From NCBI GenBank assembly GCA_021775965.1, contig JAJFGV010000056.1, positions 1 through 64,000 of the forward strand: 64,000 nt of DNA, read 5' to 3'. A program made the translations under genes and the position numbers. This stretch comes from Alphaproteobacteria bacterium (GTDB lineage: Bacteria; Pseudomonadota; Alphaproteobacteria; Micavibrionales; Micavibrionaceae). The notes beneath the pieces are model-generated. The model worked only from the letters and a program-made list of their open reading frames with translations. It ran no database searches and was not told the origin of the DNA. Each line of letters starts with the position of its first letter. Position 1 is the first letter of the stretch. This document shows positions 25,244 to 34,005 of this stretch, piece by piece.

Positions 25244-26473
25244 TTATATTGCTCCTTCCATCAAGCCGCCCATCACTGAATCCATACTCATATTCATCAC
25301 AGTCAGGGCGTAAATGGCGCTACCAAAGGCGATAGCAAGAAAGACACCTGTCAATGCAAAAGCAATCCATACGATCAATTTATGTTTGGTCTTTGCCGCC
25401 GCAGAACGCATCTCGGAAATTGACTCCATAACTGTAGCAACTTGGCCGAGATCAGACAAGCTCGCAAGCTCCAAACGCTCGTTTCTTCTCAGTGGCGCCC
25501 TGTCCAATGCCGAGCCCAGAGAAACGCCACGACCAAGATAAACAGAGGATTCAATCCAATATTCCGCCACTTCAGGCGCTGATGACGCTTCTGCGGATTG
25601 GTGCAATGTATCGTTAATTGGCACCAGACCGCGCAGCATCCTCGCCGCCGCCGACATGGAATCAGCAAAAGCCAGATCACGCAAATATCCACCGATAAGA
25701 GGTATTTTTCTTACCACCCTGGCCGTCGGCCAGTCCTTCTTCCCCCTGTTAAGCCAAAAAGAAAACATACACCAGGCCATAAAAACACCCATGCCGACCG
25801 ACGAAAAAATCAAAACATCCCACAGCAATTCAAGATTCCCGACAACACGAGTGAATTCTTCAAACTTTTCTGGATCCGCCTCAGGGTCCGGCGGATTATC
25901 GCGAAAATACCCCAGAACCATATCTTTGCCCGCCCACAATGACGAAACGATAGAGAACACATCAAAGCCCAGCCAACTCATCGTCCCCATGATGGCCCGT
26001 GCATTTTTCTTTTTTTGCGTAATAGAATGTATGGCGTGCGGAATTCCTTCCACCAAACGATTTGCCCGTTCCGAACCGGCCAAAATAGCCAGCGTGCCAT
26101 GATCAAAAATATTCAATGCCTTCAGAGCATCAATAACACCCAGCCCCCGCGCCAAAGCTTCTCTCGCCGGCGCCAGAATATTTTGCCGTCTGGGATTGGT
26201 TTCGGCCTGAATAATCTTCCAAAGCGCTACGCCCGGTGATGTAGACGTTGAACGAAATTGAATCCCGCGCAAAAGCTGGACCTGCCACCAGGTTGAGCGC
26301 GCTAGAAGACGCTCGAGCGGCGCACGCTCATGCGGACGAACACTAAGCGTATAACCACCTTTTTTGCTAATGGCATCCCGGACATCATCAACAGAAGGAA
26401 GGTAAAAAGATTCTGTGACCCGCTTTGGGCCCGAGGTGGTTTCATAAGCTATTTCTGCAACCCATTGCTGCAT
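25244..26473 (-). CDS. Type II secretion/type IV pilus platform protein (GspF/PilC-like)
   Basis: The 409-residue inner-membrane protein has the GspF fold: a cytoplasmic domain (about residues 60-165), a helix pair, a second cytoplasmic domain (about 260-365) with GGYLRDLAFADSMSAAARML, and a final membrane segment (about 375-397). ALARGLGVIDALKAL and RGVSLGSALDRAPL are the paired family signatures in the two halves. Such proteins sit beneath the pilus and are turned by the GspE-type ATPase. Ribosome-binding site AAGGGAAAA is upstream. The N-terminal 60 residues form a small beta-rich extension seen in some type IVb systems. Confidence 0.85.
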   Translation of the reverse strand: MQQWVAEIAYETTSGPKRVTESFYLPSVDDVRDAISKKGGYTLSVRPHERAPLERLLARSTWWQVQLLRGIQFRSTSTSPGVALWKIIQAETNPRRQNILAPAREALARGLGVIDALKALNIFDHGTLAILAGSERANRLVEGIPHAIHSITQKKKNARAIMGTMSWLGFDVFSIVSSLWAGKDMVLGYFRDNPPDPEADPEKFEEFTRVVGNLELLWDVLIFSSVGMGVFMAWCMFSFWLNRGKKDWPTARVVRKIPLIGGYLRDLAFADSMSAAARMLRGLVPINDTLHQSAEASSAPEVAEYWIESSVYLGRGVSLGSALDRAPLRRNERLELASLSDLGQVATVMESISEMRSAAAKTKHKLIVWIAFALTGVFLAIAFGSAIYALTVMNMSMDSVMGGLMEGAI

Positions 26474-26510
26474 TTTTCCCTTAAATTCCTTTTAAAAACA
26501 GTCCAGTAAA

Positions 26511-28316
26511 TTACTCTTCGAGGTAGGATATCGCGGCTTTTGGATCCACCAAACCGGTTACAACCAAATCGATAAGACCTTCGCGGCGGGTATGCACCAC
26601 AACACCATCCTCACTAATTACATCATTTACGTTTCCGATTAAGGCTTCATAAATTTCATTACGTTGCGCAGGTCCGAGCGTAATAAGCAAAGCATCAAGA
26701 AGCAGTGTTCTGCCCGAAATTCCTGTGCGGTTACAAAGATCACAACCGCTGGTATTATGTGTCCGAATTTTTGTATCAGCCGCCAGGTCAAATTGCTCAA
26801 TCTCATGATCCCTTAAGGAATCACCGAGTTTTGCTTTATGTGCGCAACCTTGACACAAAGTCCGCACCAGACGCTGGTTCAAAATCGCCCGCACCTGCTG
26901 GGACAAAGTATAAGTTGAAGAACGCTCGCGCTCTGTTGGCATCAGCGAGCGCAAACGCTCAAAAGTCTGCAGAGCGGTATCGGCGTGAACGGTTGAAATC
27001 ACAGTGTGACCGGATTCGGCGGCTCTTAGAGACGTCTCCACCGTATCAGCGTCACGCATCTCCCCAATAATAATGTAATCAGGGTCATGCCGCATCGAAG
27101 CACGGATAAGATCAGCAAATTCACCACCCGGCATACCGGGCCGCACCTGCCACTGCGTTGCATAACGCAACTCGTATTCAATCGGATCTTCAATCGTGAG
27201 AACATGACGGCGACGGCGATCAATTTGCTGAACGCATGCATAAAGCGTGGTCGTCTTACCGGAGCCGGTCGGACCGGAGAGGATAATCATACCTCCACCG
27301 CCTTTAATCTCGGGCGAAAGTAATTTGGCCAGATAATCCCCGACATCCTGATGACGGCGAAATAGCTCGTCGAAGCCCTTCAGAGCCGCGCGGTCCAAAA
27401 GACGCAAAGTAAGCTTCTCACCATCCTGTGCCTGCGGCCCGGCAGCAACACGAACATCAATCGCACGGCCTTGCCACTGAAATCCAAAACGCCCATCTTT
27501 CGGCGTTGTTCTGTCCCCAAAGTTAAGACCAGCATCACGCTTAAGCAAAGTCGTTAAACGTGCCATCGCTTCATGAGGCAATAAATGCATCGGGATCAGG
27601 TCGCCATCAATCCGATACTGAATCCAGTTCGGCGCCTCCGGATTGTTATCCTGTACAAGGTGAATATCAGAGGCGCGCATCTGCAGAGATTCAGCCATCA
27701 TATCACGCTGAAACTGGTTCAAGAGCAAACCGTTATCCGTATCGGAGAGCCACATCGCCAATGTTTTTTCACAGCGATCGGCCGAAAGATCGTGCACGGA
27801 ACGTAGCGTGTCTATCAGTTCCTTGCGGTCCCAAACCTCTACTTCAATTTTTTCGACATGCAAACCGCTACGATTTGCCGTTGAGAGCAACGCATCGACC
27901 TGACGCTCGTTCAAATCGTGCAAAGGCGCAACACGCAGCACACTGTCACGCAGACCGATGAGATGAATACTTAAAGGAAGCCATGACTGAACCGGTAAAA
28001 TAGAACGAAGCTGGTCACCCGTTGCCCGGTCTTTAACTCCCTCGTCCTCAACATCTGATGGTAAAACCGCGCCGGCCTGATCGAGAAGCTGCTCTGTCGA
28101 GCGAGCAATCCCCTGCTCCAGCATAAGAGAGCGCTCTCTTTGCACCATATCAAGATAACGCTCACGCCCTTCACTGGTACGAGCCTTACTACCCTGCAAG
28201 CCACGCCGCTCAACGCCGCCAGGGGCGCCATCTTTTTCTTGTCTACGATCTTCAGAAATTATCTCGAGCGCATCTTCTGTTTGAGGCACATCTTCTGGTA
28301 TATGGTCGTCACTCAT
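26511..28316 (-). CDS. Type II/IV secretion assembly ATPase (GspE/PilB/PilQ-like)
   Basis: The 601-residue hexameric ATPase has a unique N-terminal region (1-170) and a GspE core (about 195-560). Walker A is SGPTGSGKTTTLYA, the Asp box and Walker B are IEDPIEYE and YIIIGEMRDADTVETSLRAAESGH, and the His box is STVHADTA. Two CXXC pairs (CQGC and CDLC) make the zinc-binding tetracysteine typical of extension ATPases. It should power subunit assembly into the pilus or pseudopilus. No separate retraction ATPase (PilT) is present in the window. Confidence 0.93.
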   Translation of the reverse strand: MSDDHIPEDVPQTEDALEIISEDRRQEKDGAPGGVERRGLQGSKARTSEGRERYLDMVQRERSLMLEQGIARSTEQLLDQAGAVLPSDVEDEGVKDRATGDQLRSILPVQSWLPLSIHLIGLRDSVLRVAPLHDLNERQVDALLSTANRSGLHVEKIEVEVWDRKELIDTLRSVHDLSADRCEKTLAMWLSDTDNGLLLNQFQRDMMAESLQMRASDIHLVQDNNPEAPNWIQYRIDGDLIPMHLLPHEAMARLTTLLKRDAGLNFGDRTTPKDGRFGFQWQGRAIDVRVAAGPQAQDGEKLTLRLLDRAALKGFDELFRRHQDVGDYLAKLLSPEIKGGGGMIILSGPTGSGKTTTLYACVQQIDRRRRHVLTIEDPIEYELRYATQWQVRPGMPGGEFADLIRASMRHDPDYIIIGEMRDADTVETSLRAAESGHTVISTVHADTALQTFERLRSLMPTERERSSTYTLSQQVRAILNQRLVRTLCQGCAHKAKLGDSLRDHEIEQFDLAADTKIRTHNTSGCDLCNRTGISGRTLLLDALLITLGPAQRNEIYEALIGNVNDVISEDGVVVHTRREGLIDLVVTGLVDPKAAISYLEE

Positions 28317-28324
28317 AATAATAC

Positions 28325-29941
28325 CTAACCGCCATCAGAACTGCTTGTCGTCGTTGCGGATGAATCGCTCAAAGAGCCACCGCTATTACTTACCCCACTC
28401 CCTGATTGTCCCGAAACACGGTTAATAGAAGATAAAGATCTGTCGAAAAGAAGCAAAACGCGCTGGCCTTGATGTGCAAACTCAATACCATTTTTCTGGA
28501 TATCAACACTCCAGGGTATACCGCCCAAAAGCACTTCTTCTCCATCGAACATGATACGGCTTCCACCGGGACCATTGACGATAGCCCGTGTCGGCGCAAA
28601 AGACGTGATCTTTAAACCATCAAGGACACTCGCCGGGTTCATAACTTCTGTTGCATAGCTTGGCTTGGGCGGCGGCGGGCGCTTACCACTATTTCTCTTG
28701 CTGCCTTCATCCTCAGCAATATCAAGCGCTCCGAGAATAGCCGCCGGACTGCTTTTCAAAACGATCGCCTTTTGATCTTGACTGACGACCTGCGACGCGG
28801 TTCCCCTTACGGGAAGAACAAGAATACCGCGCGCACCATTATGACTGATCTGGATATCATCCAACAAAGCCCCCACGCGTGTCGGAGACCACGATAATGT
28901 CAGCGGACAAGCCTCGATTGGCTCCAATACTGTTGCCACGGCGCAACCATCACCCTTGAAGTTTAAACCGTTATCCTGACCGGCAATCTTGATATCTTCG
29001 ATGATCATTGGCGCATCACCAGCATTCACAAGCGAAACGGTAATCGTCGAAGCAGTTCCAACATCACTGCCAAAATCAATTTCAGTTTGTGACGATACCA
29101 GCAAACCCTTGCCCGGCACAGCCTCCGGAAAAACCTCCGCCTGATTTACAGTATCGGGCGTGTACTCGCCTTTTAAGATAACGCTAGCCAAAGCCGTCGG
29201 GCCGTCATGCTTGATCACAAGAACACCTGATGAGGGGCCCTTTAACTGAGGAGACCACGTCACCGTCGCCAGACAGGCCTGCCCGGCATCCAGAGTTTCA
29301 CATTCCGTATTGAGAGAAAGGCCAGCCTGCTCTCTGGCGTCTATATATATATCAGTCATGCTAATTGGATTCGACGTGATATTGCGCAAAATAATCGGTT
29401 CAACCATCGTCTGACTCGCGCTCAAGGTACCAAAATCAACTTCGTCTGGAATGGTCTCGATATCACTGGCGAGCTTATCCGAATTCTCCCCTGACGATTC
29501 AACACTTCCCGACAATGTTGTGGTTACAAGACGCGTGCGCCCTGAATGCCGCATCAACATCTCCAGACGCCACGGCCCGGCCTGAAGCCCCTTGACCGAA
29601 AGCGCGATCGCGCACTCCGCTCCAGATGGCAACGGCTCTGTAGAACACTGGTTAAGTGAGATAGATCCGGAAACTGTAGAAGAAGGATAAAGATTAATGA
29701 CACCCGTTTCGACCGGCTGCGACCCTTCATTGCGAAACAGAACAACCACCTGCGCTGTGGCACCGGTTGGAATGGTACCACCATCAACATTGGTCTCAAC
29801 TGGCACGATGCCGTCACCGCCGCCACCCGAAGCCGAACGCGTCCCGGGATCATCAAAACCCGAACGTTGTGCATGACTTGTCGTTCCGGACAACACAAGG
29901 ACCAGAAAAACAGGCAGAAGAAAAACGAAATACAGACGCAT
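28325..29941 (-). CDS. Secreted HYDIN-like beta-sandwich protein of the pilus locus, with a PilP/GspC-like C-terminal domain
   Basis: The 538-residue protein has a Sec signal peptide (MRLYFVFLLPVFLVLVLSG, cleavage likely after SHA). Three tandem immunoglobulin-like domains of the choice-of-anchor D/HYDIN kind follow (about residues 45-145, 160-260 and 280-385), each with a FGT/FGS strand, a Cys pair and a late SWSP or TWSP motif in domains 2 and 3. After a Pro-rich link (PPPPKP) comes a small all-beta domain (about 430-515) with GGIPWSVDI and RVLLLFDR, resembling the PilP/GspC homology region. The tail is Ser/Gly-rich. It takes the PilP position between secretin and ATPase. The domain assignments are inferred from pattern. 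Confidence 0.7.
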   Translation of the reverse strand: MRLYFVFLLPVFLVLVLSGTTSHAQRSGFDDPGTRSASGGGGDGIVPVETNVDGGTIPTGATAQVVVLFRNEGSQPVETGVINLYPSSTVSGSISLNQCSTEPLPSGAECAIALSVKGLQAGPWRLEMLMRHSGRTRLVTTTLSGSVESSGENSDKLASDIETIPDEVDFGTLSASQTMVEPIILRNITSNPISMTDIYIDAREQAGLSLNTECETLDAGQACLATVTWSPQLKGPSSGVLVIKHDGPTALASVILKGEYTPDTVNQAEVFPEAVPGKGLLVSSQTEIDFGSDVGTASTITVSLVNAGDAPMIIEDIKIAGQDNGLNFKGDGCAVATVLEPIEACPLTLSWSPTRVGALLDDIQISHNGARGILVLPVRGTASQVVSQDQKAIVLKSSPAAILGALDIAEDEGSKRNSGKRPPPPKPSYATEVMNPASVLDGLKITSFAPTRAIVNGPGGSRIMFDGEEVLLGGIPWSVDIQKNGIEFAHQGQRVLLLFDRSLSSINRVSGQSGSGVSNSGGSLSDSSATTTSSSDGG

Positions 29942-30042
29942 AGGATACAGCCATTGATTAATGACGGAAACGAGCGCCGTGAAAGGGATTCACAGCACTT
30001 AATAGTGTACCATAAAAAATATAAACAAAAATACGAAAAGAG

Positions 30043-30077
30043 GGCGGAATCGCCTTATGCCCCGCATATTGGGGCAT
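30043..30077 (-). terminator. Tandem hairpins between the secretin gene and the HYDIN-like gene
   Basis: On the minus strand ATGCCCC/GGGGCAT (30071-30077 with 30057-30063) is followed by GGCG-ATTC-CGCC (30043-30054) and then a T-rich run (CTCTTTTCGTATTTTTG). It could end or attenuate transcription inside the pilus locus, splitting receiver-secretin from the remaining genes. The 160-bp gap around it leaves room for a second promoter. Confidence 0.5.
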
Positions 30078-30101
30078 ATTGTGGATAAGATTCAAAAACG
30101 A

Positions 30102-31640
30102 CTAATAACCAGAAGGATTCAAAAGATCCGTCGGCAAAGTTCCGACAGGATACTCGCTTTCCATGGGCATCGAAGTCGAACCACTGGAAACCGCAGAGTT
30201 CATATTATGACGCCCACCGCTGCCCTCGGCTGTATAGACAATCACGCGCGGCTTCATGAGGAACACCAACTCAGTATTGGAAGCCCTGACCTCACGCGAA
30301 GTCGAGAAAAGCGGCTCATCGAAACCTGGGCCAGAGCTGTCAAATTGATCATTTTCCCGCACCAAACCCGCGATTAACAAAGAGTCACCGGGACGAATAC
30401 GAACTTGCGTCGAAAGCTCACGCTCGGTTGTTTCAGGAAGCTGTAGAACCGTCCCATCCGCATCAAACTCCTGAAAGCGACGAAACTCCTGAAGCTCAAT
30501 TTCAATATTGCCGTAAATAGTGGCGTTGTCCCAGTCACTGGAAATGGTCAATGTAAAGCCGGTATCAACAGAATCGGTCTCCGTTGATACCGTCACCTCG
30601 CCATTATCAACAGAACGACTCAGTGACGAAACATAGTTCACGGTATCGGCCGCCCTGAGTGTCGCTGCCGCGCCGGAAAGAACAGTAATCTGCGGCTGGG
30701 AAATTGTCTTCACTGCCCCGTAATTAGATATAAACTGGAGCACATCATTCGATCCAAACGCCACACTGTCTGTTCTTGTTGGCAGCCCGATACTGATCGG
30801 TGTGAAATCTGCTCCCGTACCACCTGGAATACTAATGCCGGTGGCATATTTACCCAGGACATCAATTTGTTCCCAGTCAATACCGGTTGCATTATCCGTG
30901 TTAAGCGCCACCTCCCAGATATAAACCTCAAATACGATCAAAGCTGTATTGGCACGAATACGCTGGAAATATCTTTCTGCCAAACCTGCCGTCCTATGAG
31001 AAGCTTGATATATGATTGTTCTGGTTGCCTGCTCGGTGATCGGAGCTGTCCCGGTTATTGCCTGCAACCCGGAGCCTAAAGCGCTAAGAATATCTGTATC
31101 ACCCCCGATTGGCGGGATTGTCACAGTAAAAGTTTGCGTATCCTTAATCACCAACAAACCATCTTCATAGGAACAATAAAGATCCGCCAAACCACAAATC
31201 TTCTCCACGATCTTGCCTAAAGGACCACGCAGATTGGCGACGGTCACTGTGCGGGTCAAACCTTCTTCAGTTTCAAAGGCTAGAGGAATTTCATAGTCCG
31301 CCAGAATAAGCTGCAAGGCACCGGCCAACGTCTCGGAGCGCAGCTCAAACGGCCCCACCACCTCATCAGGGAGTGTATCACTGCCCTGGGATTCAGGAAC
31401 CAAAACATCGCTGCCGAGCGGTAGATACAACACGCTATCCGGATGTTCATTCACGGCCTCAGGCCGCTCACCCGCCATAGTTGGCGAGGGGATGCTCGCA
31501 TTCCTTGCCCCCGGCACATCCACTTGCGCACAGGAAGCAAGAAGCAAAAAAGAAAGCAGCGACGACAAAACCAGTCGCCAACTCCCGAAGAAAACCGGAG
31601 ACAAAATTGTCGTTCGTTTTGTTATTTTTCTAGCAGACAA
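30102..31640 (-). CDS. Lipoprotein secretin of the pilus-like locus (PilN/BfpB type)
   Basis: The 512-residue secretin forms the outer-membrane ring. It has a lipoprotein signal with lipobox LLASC (Cys37), one N0/STN-like domain (about residues 97-170; FELRSETLAGALQLILADYEIP), and a secretin core (about 225-465) with the family pattern around TISQPQITVLSGAAATLRA and VRIRPGDSLLIAGLV. Having only one N-domain and a lipid anchor fits type IVb lipoprotein secretins rather than PilQ or GspD. The start is TTG, supported by GAGG 7 nt upstream within the end of the receiver gene; no ATG precedes the signal peptide. It is coupled to the receiver gene. Confidence 0.92.
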   Translation of the reverse strand: MSARKITKRTTILSPVFFGSWRLVLSSLLSFLLLASCAQVDVPGARNASIPSPTMAGERPEAVNEHPDSVLYLPLGSDVLVPESQGSDTLPDEVVGPFELRSETLAGALQLILADYEIPLAFETEEGLTRTVTVANLRGPLGKIVEKICGLADLYCSYEDGLLVIKDTQTFTVTIPPIGGDTDILSALGSGLQAITGTAPITEQATRTIIYQASHRTAGLAERYFQRIRANTALIVFEVYIWEVALNTDNATGIDWEQIDVLGKYATGISIPGGTGADFTPISIGLPTRTDSVAFGSNDVLQFISNYGAVKTISQPQITVLSGAAATLRAADTVNYVSSLSRSVDNGEVTVSTETDSVDTGFTLTISSDWDNATIYGNIEIELQEFRRFQEFDADGTVLQLPETTERELSTQVRIRPGDSLLIAGLVRENDQFDSSGPGFDEPLFSTSREVRASNTELVFLMKPRVIVYTAEGSGGRHNMNSAVSSGSTSMPMESEYPVGTLPTDLLNPSGY

Positions 31641-31649
31641 GACCAGTCC

Positions 31650-32030
31650 TCAAGATGCACGCTGTTTTGTTTTCAATGTTCGAGATACAGTTTTAATCAG
31701 TCTGTCCTTTTGCACAGGCTTCATTAAAACTGCACCCACGCCCCACTTCGCCGCTTCACTCAAAAGATCCGGGTTCTGATCGCCCGTTACCAAAATTACC
31801 GGCGTCTCCATACCACCGCCCCTAATGGAGCGAATAAACTCAAAGCCATCAATCGGCTCCATGCGGACATCAACGATCGCCATATCAATATCATCACCAA
31901 CCCTGTCCAGAGCCTCCTGCCCATCAGTTGTTTCTACTGTCTCATAATCGGCCTCATTCAGAAACTTAACGATCTGCATGCGAACAAAATCATTATCCTC
32001 GACGACAAGAATTTTGTTTTTGTTGGTCAT
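31650..32030 (-). CDS. Single-domain response regulator (CheY/DivK-like) at the head of the pilus locus
   Basis: The 126-residue protein is a lone receiver domain: acidic pair EDND at residues 11-14, phospho-acceptor Asp54 (MAIVDVRMEPIDG), the conserved Thr in VILVTGDQ, and Lys in LMKPVQK. There is no output domain. It lies 9 nt upstream of the secretin gene, so it is probably cotranscribed with it; a lone receiver in such a position may control pilus assembly or act as a phosphorelay shuttle. The ATG has GGGGG just before it. Confidence 0.9.
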   Translation of the reverse strand: MTNKNKILVVEDNDFVRMQIVKFLNEADYETVETTDGQEALDRVGDDIDMAIVDVRMEPIDGFEFIRSIRGGGMETPVILVTGDQNPDLLSEAAKWGVGAVLMKPVQKDRLIKTVSRTLKTKQRAS

Positions 32031-32186
32031 AAACCCCCATCATAAAACTTTGAAAAAGATAAAAGAAACGGCAATAACTCTGCCAAAATACAAAATAATT
32101 GGCACTTTTTATCCTAGCGTAAAAAGGCAGGATGCAATAGATTTGTTTGGTTTGCGTATCAAGGTTATGTGGAAAACAAGTTTTAA

Positions 32187-32699
32187 ATGTTAGAAATTAT
32201 TGCCCTCTCGTGCCTAGCAGGCACTCTTATCATCCTCTATATCCTGTCCGTTATCGACCTCAGGGAGGGGCTGTTACCCAATGAATTGGTTATGGGCTTT
32301 ATGTCCCTAGGCCTTATCTTTCACCTATCCACACTTTTCCATTATAGCGGCTTTACAGATATGGCCCTTGGTGCCTTTATCGGCAGTGGCATCCTTTACG
32401 TGATCCGCGGGGCTGCCAACGCTTATTACAAGCAAGACACGCTCGGCCTGGGTGACGTTAAGCTTTTAGGGGCCGCCGGTGTCTGGTTGGGGCCAGAGGC
32501 TATTTTAGTCGCTATGACAATAGGAGCTTTTATAGGGTTTTTGCACGGCATGGCTATCGTGCTTCGTACGGTTGGTAATTCTAAAGTCGGGATGGACCTT
32601 AAGAAGCTTTCCATTCCGGCCGGCCCTGGTTTTGCACTGGGCATTGTGATCACAGCCATCTTACAATTCTGGGATATCAAAGCGGTGCTCTTGCCATGA
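32187..32699 (+). CDS. Prepilin peptidase, A24 family, short (CpaA/TadV-like)
   Basis: The 170-residue inner-membrane aspartyl protease has about six helices. The two catalytic Asp residues are Asp24 (SVIDLREGLLPNE) and Asp90 in the GxGD motif (LGLGDVKLL). It lacks the N-terminal methyltransferase/zinc domain of PilD, like CpaA/TadV peptidases. It is encoded divergently from the pilus-like operon and probably processes its pilin-like proteins after the ESG Gly. Its stop overlaps the CoA-transferase start (ATGA), but that link seems incidental. Confidence 0.92.
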   Translation: MLEIIALSCLAGTLIILYILSVIDLREGLLPNELVMGFMSLGLIFHLSTLFHYSGFTDMALGAFIGSGILYVIRGAANAYYKQDTLGLGDVKLLGAAGVWLGPEAILVAMTIGAFIGFLHGMAIVLRTVGNSKVGMDLKKLSIPAGPGFALGIVITAILQFWDIKAVLLP

Positions 32700-33916
32700 C
32701 GGGAGCCCTGAAAGATATCAGAGTGCTCGATCTTTCCCGCGTTTTGGCCGGGCCGGTTTGCACGCAAATTCTCGGTGACCTTGGTGCAGACATCATCAAA
32801 ATCGAAAAGCCAGGCGAAGGTGACGACACACGCTATTGGGGCCCACCTTTTCTAAAAGACAAAGATGGAAACGACACAAGCGAAAGTGCCTACTATCTTT
32901 CTGCCAATCGCAATAAAAAATCTGTAGCGATCGATATCAAAACCGAAGAAGGCCAGGAGATCATTCACAAACTCTTGGAAAAGTCTGATGTGCTGATCCA
33001 GAATTTTAAAAAAGGCGGCCTCGAAAAATATGGTCTCGGCTATGAACAGATCAAAGAAAAACATCCGCACATTGTTTATTGCTCCATCACCGGCTTCGGC
33101 CAGACGGGCCCGCTGTCAACAGAGCCAGGATATGATTATTTGGCACAAGCCATGGGCGGGCTGATGGCGATCACTGGAGAGCCCGATGGCGAGCCAATGA
33201 AAGCTGGTGTGGCGCTCAGTGACTTCATCACCGGGCTTTATGCCACGATCGGAATCCTTTCTGCTTTGCACGCACGCAAAGAAAACAGTAAAGGCCAACT
33301 GGTTGATCTAGCACTTTTGGATTGCACATTGTCATCGCTGACCAACCTCGCGCAATATTATCTAACGTCCGGATCAGCCGCGCCGCGCATGGGCAACGCC
33401 CATTCAACCATCGTCCCTTACCATACCTTCAAAGCATCTGATGGTTTTATCGTCTTGGCCATCGGCAATGACGGTCAGTTTAAAAAGTTTTGTGATTTTT
33501 CTGGCCATCCTGAATGGGCCGAAGATGAAAAGTTTTCGACCAACAAAGCGCGCGTTTTAAACCGCGGCGATCTTATCCCGCTTATTAAAGAAAAAATTAT
33601 TGGCGAAACTTCGGCGCACTGGATTGATGGACTGCGCAAAGTTGATGTGCCATGTGGCCCCGTCAACACCATCGATAAAGTTTTTGAGATGGAACAAATC
33701 CACGCGCGCGAAATGCAAATTAAAATGGACCACAGCGCGTCACCAGAGCCCCTCAAGTTGGTCGGCAACCCACTGAAACTTTCTGATACGCCTACGGAAT
33801 ATAAAAACGCCCCACCGGTTCTTGGCCAGCACACGGAGGAAGTATTAAAAGACCTCCTCGGCCAAAGCGACGAAGAGGTCTTGGAACTAAAAAAAAGCGG
33901 CGTTATTGGGGCATAG
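32696..33916 (+). CDS. CaiB/BaiF family (class III) CoA-transferase
   Basis: The 406-residue enzyme transfers CoA between acyl groups. Seen are the N-terminal RVLDLSRVLAGPVCTQ and IIKIEKPGEGDDTRYWGPP, the KKSVAIDIKTEEG segment, the catalytic Asp region around MGGLMAITGEPDGEPMK-AGVALSD, and the C-terminal VPCGPVNTI. Relatives include formyl-CoA, succinyl-CoA:(R)-citramalate and carnitine CoA-transferases; the substrate here cannot be named. It overlaps the peptidase stop by 4 nt. Confidence 0.93.
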   Translation: MTGALKDIRVLDLSRVLAGPVCTQILGDLGADIIKIEKPGEGDDTRYWGPPFLKDKDGNDTSESAYYLSANRNKKSVAIDIKTEEGQEIIHKLLEKSDVLIQNFKKGGLEKYGLGYEQIKEKHPHIVYCSITGFGQTGPLSTEPGYDYLAQAMGGLMAITGEPDGEPMKAGVALSDFITGLYATIGILSALHARKENSKGQLVDLALLDCTLSSLTNLAQYYLTSGSAAPRMGNAHSTIVPYHTFKASDGFIVLAIGNDGQFKKFCDFSGHPEWAEDEKFSTNKARVLNRGDLIPLIKEKIIGETSAHWIDGLRKVDVPCGPVNTIDKVFEMEQIHAREMQIKMDHSASPEPLKLVGNPLKLSDTPTEYKNAPPVLGQHTEEVLKDLLGQSDEEVLELKKSGVIGA

Positions 33917-33951
33917 GCTCTAAGATAAATACGGATTTACTTTGACATAAC

Positions 33952-33981
33952 TTTTCATTTCTGGTACACAAGTCGTATCAA
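33952..33981 (+). promoter_or_regulatory. Candidate promoter of a small unknown gene
   Basis: A perfect -35 TTGACA (33952-33957) and a -10-like TATCAA (33976-33981), 18 bp apart, precede the ATG at 34006 by about 25 nt. Confidence 0.4.
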
Positions 33982-34005
33982 AATAAACTGCAGGATTTAT
34001 TTAGA

